Below, in pieces: positions 58,515 to 64,000 of a DNA stretch of 64,000 bases. The notes under the pieces are model-generated. The model was given only the letters and a program-made list of their open reading frames with translations. It was not told where the DNA came from and did not search any database. The translations under genes and the position numbers were made by a program. The first letter of the stretch is position 1. Each line of letters starts with the position of its first letter. Source of the stretch: Shewanella atlantica (GTDB lineage: Bacteria; Pseudomonadota; Gammaproteobacteria; Enterobacterales; Shewanellaceae); assembly GCF_003966265.1 (NCBI RefSeq), contig NZ_RXNV01000005.1, positions 124,001 to 188,000 on the forward strand. Reading direction: 5' to 3'.

Positions 58515-59681
58515 ATGTCGAACCCCGCACAGCGCGCGAACAAATTATTTGTGCAAACCTTTGGCACTACGGCTGATGACCTTTATCTGGCACCGGGCCG
58601 GGTAAACCTGATCGGTGAACACACTGACTATAATGATGGCTTCGTTCTGCCTGCAGCTATCAACTTCCATACGATCGTTGCCGTAAAACGCCGTGAGGAT
58701 GATATTTATCGCGCCGTTTCCGATGCCTATCCCGGCGAGATAAAAGAGTGGGCTTTCGGCCAGGAAGGTGTCATGGCACCCGAAGATGGCTGGGTCAATT
58801 ACCTCAAAGGCTTCACTGCTGCAATGGCGGCGTCCGGGTTACCCGCAAAAGGGTTAGATATTTCAGTCGTCGGTAACGTTCCCCTTGGCGCCGGCCTTTC
58901 ATCCTCTGCGGCTCTGGAACTCGCGTTCGGAACCGCCGTTAATGATTGCAGTCAACTCAGGCTCTCTCCTCTTGCTGTCGCCCAAATGGCACAGCGCGGC
59001 GAGAACCAATATGTGGGATGTGCCTGCGGCATTATGGATCAGATGATCAGTGCCTTGGGTGAACAGGATCACGCGCTACTCATCGATTGTGAAGACTTAG
59101 ACAGCGAACCGGTTCATATCCCCGATAGCCTGAGCCTCATCATAGTCAATTCCAATGTTCAGCGTGGGCTTGTCGACTCAGAATACAACCTGCGCCGCGA
59201 ACAGTGTGAAGAGGTGGCAAGCCATTTTGGGCTCGACTCCCTGAGACACCTTGAACTTTCTCAGCTCGAAGCCGCAAAGTCCGAGCTGTCGGATGTCTGC
59301 TATCGACGTGCCCGTCATGTGCTTACCGAGAACAGACGCACTCAGAATGCCAGTCATGCACTGGAAGCCGGGAATATCAGCACCTTGAGCGAGCTTATGG
59401 CTCAATCCCATGCATCTATGCGAGATGACTTCGAAATCACAGTTCCTCAAATCGATACTCTGGTAGAGATCATCTCAGAGGTGATAGGCACCCGTGGCGG
59501 CGTCAGAATGACCGGCGGCGGTTTTGGTGGCTGTGTCGTGGCGCTCGTTGACCATGAGCTGACCGATGCTGTGGTCGAAGCCATTGAGGCTGAGTATCCA
59601 AAACAGACCGGACTGGAACCCACGGTTTACCTCTGCTCTGCCAGTGGTGGCGCCACCCGAATTGAAAAAGATGCCTATTAG
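58515..59681 (+). CDS. galK: Galactokinase
   Basis: A 388-aa GHMP kinase: galactokinase signature 'GRVNLIGEHTDYNDGFVLP', ATP-binding 'PLGAGLSSSAALELAFG', and 'RMTGGGFGGCVVAL'. It phosphorylates galactose at C1 in the cytoplasm, the first Leloir step. The gene follows the symporter by 257 bases and precedes galM by 62. No galT or galE is in the window, so the next steps are encoded elsewhere. Confidence 0.96.
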   Translation: MSNPAQRANKLFVQTFGTTADDLYLAPGRVNLIGEHTDYNDGFVLPAAINFHTIVAVKRREDDIYRAVSDAYPGEIKEWAFGQEGVMAPEDGWVNYLKGFTAAMAASGLPAKGLDISVVGNVPLGAGLSSSAALELAFGTAVNDCSQLRLSPLAVAQMAQRGENQYVGCACGIMDQMISALGEQDHALLIDCEDLDSEPVHIPDSLSLIIVNSNVQRGLVDSEYNLRREQCEEVASHFGLDSLRHLELSQLEAAKSELSDVCYRRARHVLTENRRTQNASHALEAGNISTLSELMAQSHASMRDDFEITVPQIDTLVEIISEVIGTRGGVRMTGGGFGGCVVALVDHELTDAVVEAIEAEYPKQTGLEPTVYLCSASGGATRIEKDAY

Positions 59682-59743
59682 ACTTCTGCTACATTATCAG
59701 CCGTAACCTTTTAAAACGGCTGAAATAACCATCAAAGGAAAGG

Positions 59744-60787
59744 ATGCATTTTATGGTACGTTTTCGTCCGCTGGATCCCTGGAGTGATCCCCGTGGTGGT
59801 CAAATTGAGCGTGTCAGAATAGATAACGGCATCTTAGCCCTGGAAGTATTAAGTCTGGGCGGCATCATCCGCTCCCTGTGGGCACAAGATAGGGACGGCG
59901 AGCGTGGCAACATAGTTCTGGGTTGTGACTCGGCCGAAGATTATCTGGCCCAAGATGCTCATTTAGGCGCTATTGCCGGGCGTTATGCAAACAGAATTGC
60001 TAACGGCCAGATCGCTTTCGATGGTGAGCATTATAATTTAGATAAAAATCAAGAAAACAACTGTCTGCATGGAGGCCGGGAAGGGTTCAATAGAAAGCAG
60101 TGGAACATAGGTCAGCTTCCCGATGGTGTTCGTTTGACTCTGGTTAGTCCCGATGGTGATATGGGATTTCCCGGTAACTGTAACATTCAGGTCGATTACC
60201 GCCTGGTAGGAAATAACCTCTATGTAGAGATGTTTGCCGCCACTGACAGAGCCAGCCCGCTCAGCATGACACAACATAGTTACTTTAATCTGGAGGGGAC
60301 CCGCTCCGTCAGTAACAGTAACCACAGTCTGCAGATCGATAGCTCCGAATATCTGGCCATAGACTCAGCCGGGATCCCCATCGGTATCATACAGGGTGCC
60401 GGCGGCAACTTAGATTTAAGACAAGCTAAAACCCTTTCAAGTATTCAAGAGGCTAATGAGCTCAAAGAGACCGGCGGATTAGATCATTGTTATCTTATGA
60501 AAAATAACGATAAGGAGTTAATTCGTTTCGGAAACCTTAGCGCGCCCGAATCGGGGCGGACCATGACGCTCTATACCAATCAACCGGGAGTGCAGGTTTA
60601 CGGCGCCAACTTTTTGCAAGGCAACTCAGGGCGTAATGGGCAGCAATTAAAGCGTCATCAGGCTGTCTGTATCGAACCCCAACAACTCCCCGATGCGCCT
60701 AATCAAACAGAGCTACTTGGCGATCCCTGGATAAAACCCGGTCAGGTTTATCATCATATCAGCCGCTATCAATTCGAGACATTTTAG
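59744..60787 (+). CDS. galM: Aldose 1-epimerase (galactose mutarotase)
   Basis: A 347-aa protein with the mutarotase residues: 'NCLHGGREGFNRKQW' (His), 'MTQHSYFNLEGT' (His) and 'VCIEPQQLPDAPNQ' (catalytic Glu). It converts beta- to alpha-galactose, the form used by galactokinase. AAAGGAAAGG precedes the ATG; an ATG three codons later is possible. Last gene of the galactose cluster. Confidence 0.95.
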   Translation: MHFMVRFRPLDPWSDPRGGQIERVRIDNGILALEVLSLGGIIRSLWAQDRDGERGNIVLGCDSAEDYLAQDAHLGAIAGRYANRIANGQIAFDGEHYNLDKNQENNCLHGGREGFNRKQWNIGQLPDGVRLTLVSPDGDMGFPGNCNIQVDYRLVGNNLYVEMFAATDRASPLSMTQHSYFNLEGTRSVSNSNHSLQIDSSEYLAIDSAGIPIGIIQGAGGNLDLRQAKTLSSIQEANELKETGGLDHCYLMKNNDKELIRFGNLSAPESGRTMTLYTNQPGVQVYGANFLQGNSGRNGQQLKRHQAVCIEPQQLPDAPNQTELLGDPWIKPGQVYHHISRYQFETF

Positions 60788-60900
60788 CTCATATACTCAG
60801 GATTCTCAGATGACGACCAGCCCAATGCAGGATTGAGCGAGTCGTTATAATTGATGTGAAAGGTAACCTGAATTCGGGTTTGGATTTATATCAATTGGTA

Positions 60901-61350
60901 TTACTCTTCTAAACCACCGGACCAACCATCGGCAAACTCACGATCCTGGCTTTCGGAACCTGCTTCCAGATCGACCTCGCCGTTGATATCTTTATCATCG
61001 GCTCCCTCATCGGGTTTTCGTTTAGGAGTCGGCTTGTTAATCAGCGGGGTATGTTTGGTCGCATTTGCCTCAACCCAGCCGTCATGTTTTTGCATAAACT
61101 GGGTTCGAGTCGCATTCCAGGCACTACCGTAAGTCTCTTCGGCGGCCTTGGCAGCCTTCTTGTCCAGATCATGAAGGTTGTTTTTGACTATCTCTTCAGC
61201 ATACTCAATGATCGAATCTCTCTCGGCATTATAGAGATAGATGCGTCCAGCCGAAGCCTCCGGAAATTGTTTGTCATGGATAACGATAGCATTACCACGC
61301 GATGCTCTTAATTCGCCATACCAGACTGCAGCCTTTACTGTGTTATACAT
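60901..61350 (-). CDS. Conserved hypothetical protein (149 aa)
   Basis: A soluble protein with an ordered N-terminal half ('WYGELRASRGNAIVIHDKQF', 'IIEYAEEIVKNNLHDLDKKA', 'AWNATRTQFMQKHDGWVE') and a disordered acidic tail ('DEGADDKDINGEVDLEAGSE'). ATG 61350 ('MYNTVKAAVW') is preferred over the open frame to 61377. No function recognised; convergent with galM. Confidence 0.6.
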   Translation of the reverse strand: MYNTVKAAVWYGELRASRGNAIVIHDKQFPEASAGRIYLYNAERDSIIEYAEEIVKNNLHDLDKKAAKAAEETYGSAWNATRTQFMQKHDGWVEANATKHTPLINKPTPKRKPDEGADDKDINGEVDLEAGSESQDREFADGWSGGLEE

Positions 61351-61377
61351 ATATGCCAATACCCTTAAAATTAACAC

Positions 61378-61830
61378 ATACAGGATGAATATTAGTTAGG
61401 GATACAAGCCAGCCCTAATCTCACTCACCTATGCCGTTAAAATTTCAGAGAACATCATCTCAATGTTCCCCACCGTATCGAGCAAATCATCTCATTTTCC
61501 CTCAGATATTGGGGTCTATAAATGAATCGCTAAACTCATATCGAATTTAGTATAAAGAATCAGTTATTCAAGTTTTAATTATTAATAAGCCATAAAGTTC
61601 ACAGCTTTACTTTCCAAGAAAATTTCAACTAGTTGATAGAAAGCGTAAAAAATCAATTTCCAATAAACTTAACCTCTTCTCCGACCACCAGGATAAGCAA
61701 AGAAGCACGGCTGCTTTGCCTGGTGTTCATCTTGCCAAAACACATATTGCACCTTAAAGATGACACTGATGGGTCGATCTGAACAATTTCACCTCATTGA
61801 CACGAATCCAATGTTCTGTTCGATTATCCG
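61378..61830. other. Non-coding region with an imperfect hairpin
   Basis: No gene seen. At 61686-61725 CACCAGG (then CAAAG) pairs with CTTTG-CCTGGTG around the loop AAGCACGGCTG, with a 5-base bulge on the left arm. There is no T-run. It could be a small RNA or structured remnant. Confidence 0.45.
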
Positions 61831-62868
61831 TCAGTCGGGTATCAATACAATTTTGCCTCTATGGGCTCTCGATTCCATCAACTCATGAGCACAAACACAC
61901 TCATCCAGAGAAAACTCAGCAAAAATATTAGGGATTAAATTGCAAATCGAACTCTTAGAATTGCTTTTTGTCGACTCCTGAAGCATTGGCCACACATGCT
62001 CCAGGAGTTCCTCTGCAATACCGGCTTTAGCCGTTACACTTTGGGGCCGCAAGGTTGAACCAGTCCAGCTAATTCTCTTCGCCATGATACGGAAGATATC
62101 AACCTCTGCCTTAGCGCCGCGCTGCATGGCAACAGAAACCATTCGTCCATCCATGGCTAACACTTTAAGATTCAGATTGATAAAATCGCCGCCGGCAACA
62201 TCAAATACGACCTCTACACCTTTGTCTTGGGTAAATTCCATGACGGCACTGACGAAATTCTCATTCTGGTAGTTGATCGCCAGGTCTGCTCCAAGCTTGC
62301 GACAATAAGCACACTTCTCATCACTCGCGGAGGTCACTACCACACGGGCACCAAATGCCTTAGCCAAGACGATGGCCGTGCTGCCGATGCCGCCCGAGGC
62401 GCCGTGAATAAGTACAGTTTCACCGGCTTTCATACCAGCGCGCATAAATAGGTTTCCCCAGACCGTAAAAAAGGTTTCGGGAATTGCTGCAGCCTGTTGA
62501 AATGACCAACCCCGGGGTATCGGCAGACAGTGGCTGGCATAGGCTATTGCATACTCGCCGTAGCCGCCTCCAGGCACTAAGGCGCACACCTTATCGCCTG
62601 ATTCCCATTGCCCCACTCCCTTAGCGACGGCACAGATCTCCCCGGCGACCTCCAGCCCAAGTATGGGGCTAGCCTCCTTTGGAGGCGGGTAGATCCCGCT
62701 ACGTTGTGCTACGTCCGGACCATTGACGCCGGCGGCGCGCACCTTAATCAGTACTTGCCCGGGGGCTAATGTCGGCATTGGCGAGCGCGTCATATACATG
62801 ACATCGGCCATTCCGGGCTTATCGAAGGTCACATGACTGAATTCGTTTGGTAATGAAAGATTAGGCAT
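61831..62868 (-). CDS. NAD(P)H-quinone oxidoreductase, PIG3-type MDR family
   Basis: A 345-aa zinc-free medium-chain dehydrogenase: 'VKVRAAGVNGPDVAQRSG', 'PILGLEVAGEI', and the NADPH-binding 'LIHGASGGIGSTAIVLAKAF'. The C-terminal 'ISWTGSTLRPQSVTAKAGIA' block is typical of the PIG3/TP53I3-like subgroup, which reduces quinones with NADPH. Cysteines for a structural or catalytic zinc are not in the expected places. Monocistronic. Confidence 0.9.
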   Translation of the reverse strand: MPNLSLPNEFSHVTFDKPGMADVMYMTRSPMPTLAPGQVLIKVRAAGVNGPDVAQRSGIYPPPKEASPILGLEVAGEICAVAKGVGQWESGDKVCALVPGGGYGEYAIAYASHCLPIPRGWSFQQAAAIPETFFTVWGNLFMRAGMKAGETVLIHGASGGIGSTAIVLAKAFGARVVVTSASDEKCAYCRKLGADLAINYQNENFVSAVMEFTQDKGVEVVFDVAGGDFINLNLKVLAMDGRMVSVAMQRGAKAEVDIFRIMAKRISWTGSTLRPQSVTAKAGIAEELLEHVWPMLQESTKSNSKSSICNLIPNIFAEFSLDECVCAHELMESRAHRGKIVLIPD

Positions 62869-63093
62869 AAATTCACAGTCCCTGCTGTAAAAACATTCCC
62901 AATTGATACACTTGAAATCTCTTCAAATCAATTTTTACGGTCGTAAAAAAACACCGCGTAGATACGCGGTGTTTACTCAGAAAACGGACGGATAAGCCGG
63001 GAGTTCCCTATGGGAAGGAAAGTGGCATAGATTAGCGAAGGAAAACCGAACAGGTTTATCGCATTTATAACATTTCCAATCAATTTTTCGGCA

Positions 63094-63122
63094 TAAAAAA
63101 AGGCCATGCATTACAGGGCCTT
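63094..63122 (-). terminator. Terminator following the ssb remnant
   Basis: On the minus strand AAGGCC / GGCCTT stem with an 11-base loop followed by seven T. It lies 48 bases after the ssb fragment's stop and probably came with it. Confidence 0.7.
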
Positions 63123-63169
63123 ATAATTCATTAATAAGGGAATAGCTTTACCCTTTTAAATCCGGAAGC

Positions 63170-63229
63170 CTAGAACGGGATATCATCATCCAGATCCGGT
63201 GTGAAGTTCTGCTGTGGCTGCTGCGCCCA
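63170..63229 (-). pseudogene. 3' remnant of an ssb gene
   Basis: Nineteen codons and a stop, reading 'WAQQPQQNFTPDLDDDIPF'. Gln-rich linker followed by the acidic DDDIPF tip is the universal C-terminus of bacterial single-strand DNA-binding protein. An in-frame TAG lies directly upstream and no OB-fold is present, so only the tail survives. The rest of 62869-63356 shows no gene. Confidence 0.75.
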
Positions 63230-63356
63230 CTATCCCAAAGAGAGCATGACATTAGCAATCTATCGATTGTACACCTCTCGGCTCCAGTGAGTTCACAACA
63301 TGATAAAGGCCATAACGCCGCAAACCTATGGATAGAAAGCTCGCAACGACTTTATC

Positions 63357-64000
63357 TTAAAGCTCCGAACTGCTTTTCCCGGAGGTTCGAGCCGAAGCCC
63401 TCTTCTTCAGCGACATGGAGAGCATTTGGCTCTGATCCATGGCTGTTTTCCATGCCAGATCCATTTTTTTCGGATCTAACAACGGGCCGTCAATATTCCA
63501 GTCCAGTTGACGAAGAACCAACTCGCCGAGTTGGCAAAGCTTCTCTGTCGGCACTAAGTTGGGACGAAACATAATATTGGTGCGCATCACGCGTAACACC
63601 CGGGTACCACGGCAGAGAATCGACAGATCGGCGATCACCTCCATTGCCAGGGCTTTGTCATTGGAAAATGCCTGTTCATGAATAAGACCATCGACCAAAT
63701 CAACCACCTGCTGGCGGTACTGTTTAAAATAGCCCTGTAGCTCCTCCACTGTCTCGGGAGTAGCCCGACCCACCAGATCACAGTTGCTAAGCAGGAAGTT
63801 GGTGCCCATGTTGTCGCTGTCCATATCAACAAAGTCGATACAGTAGGGAGCAAAGCCAATCTGAAACATTATCTGTTCGGCGCTGTTCAGCCCCAGCGTC
63901 TTTACCTGGTTCAAGCCCATTCCGTGCCGTCGAATGTTTTCGGCGGCTCCCAGCAGCAACAGATCGTCTTTATTGCGGACTTCCCGGTATAGGCTGCCCA
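63357..64000 (-). CDS. TetR-family transcriptional regulator, 5' end outside window
   Basis: About 214 residues are visible; the frame is open through the window edge. The visible N-terminus 'GSLYREVRNKDDLLLL' is the end of the TetR helix-turn-helix, followed by a ligand-binding domain of usual length and a basic tail ('KKRASARTSGKSSS'). The controlled genes cannot be told; no divergent partner is inside the window. Confidence 0.8.
   Translation of the reverse strand, partial: GSLYREVRNKDDLLLLGAAENIRRHGMGLNQVKTLGLNSAEQIMFQIGFAPYCIDFVDMDSDNMGTNFLLSNCDLVGRATPETVEELQGYFKQYRQQVVDLVDGLIHEQAFSNDKALAMEVIADLSILCRGTRVLRVMRTNIMFRPNLVPTEKLCQLGELVLRQLDWNIDGPLLDPKKMDLAWKTAMDQSQMLSMSLKKRASARTSGKSSSEL

Noticed and set aside
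61686..61725. Integron attC site
   Set aside because: The hairpin lacks the GTTRRRY/RYYYAAC core sites and there is no integron integrase.

Overview
The window looks like chromosome from a marine gammaproteobacterium, most probably a Shewanella. The grounds are paired short-leader porins, an FadL protein, RND efflux genes, tpm, cutA-dsbD, a galactose operon, and FNR/CRP-type sites. The genus is an inference from gene families and order, not from a database match.

Layout. (1) 1-7342, ordinary chromosome: 3' end of a sulfatase gene, a small outer-membrane barrel, an RND adaptor/permease pair and an FadL-type channel. (2) 7386-35197, a genomic island of about 27.7 kb inserted in a tRNA-Leu(CAA) gene. 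The host gene is cut at its anticodon loop: its 3' half is at 7387-7439 and its 5' half at 35158-35197. A complete identical tRNA-Leu lies inside the right end (34936-35020). Candidate Int arm sites lie at both ends, beside the integrase gene (7544) and beyond the complete tRNA. (3) 35198-64000, chromosome again: small membrane proteins, an orphan histidine kinase, pepT, tcdA, two porins, tpm, a protein kinase, fxsA, cutA-dsbD, a CPA2 antiporter, a beta-galactosidase/symporter/galK/galM cluster, a PIG3-type oxidoreductase, a 3' remnant of ssb and a TetR-family regulator cut by the window edge.

The island is modular. Left part: an intact tyrosine integrase plus two 3' fragments of related integrase genes that begin at the same codon, and two near-identical AlpA-type regulator genes within a ~635-bp repeat. 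This suggests accretion of related int-cargo-alpA elements. Cargo includes a DGQHR/DndB-like protein and a four-gene operon of C5 DNA methyltransferase, MORC/MutL-like GHKL ATPase with zinc ribbons, Mrr-nuclease/SF2 helicase and an unrecognised 247-aa protein. The N-terminal domain of that last protein recurs as a free-standing 122-aa protein at the other end of the module. The middle part (20.6-24.6 kb) holds a PD-(D/E)XK-like protein, a DUF4917 (SIR2-like) protein, an EVE/PUA-like protein, an HNH-like zinc protein and a double winged-helix-like protein. All are plausible defence genes. The right part looks like another element: three 101-bp tandem repeats, a lysine-rich protein, a perfect 15-bp inverted repeat and a possible replication initiator, followed by a second tyrosine recombinase translationally coupled to a tandem AAA+ ATPase, then DUF6641 and DUF2787 proteins. 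It ends with a type II restriction-modification pair whose nuclease has the full Cfr10I/Bse634I active-site layout.

The two C5 methyltransferases of the island belong to one subfamily although they serve different effectors. The strongest candidates for something undescribed are the split-and-replaced tRNA, the MORC-type module with its accessory domain on both flanks, and the repeat/cruciform/Rep-like replication module.
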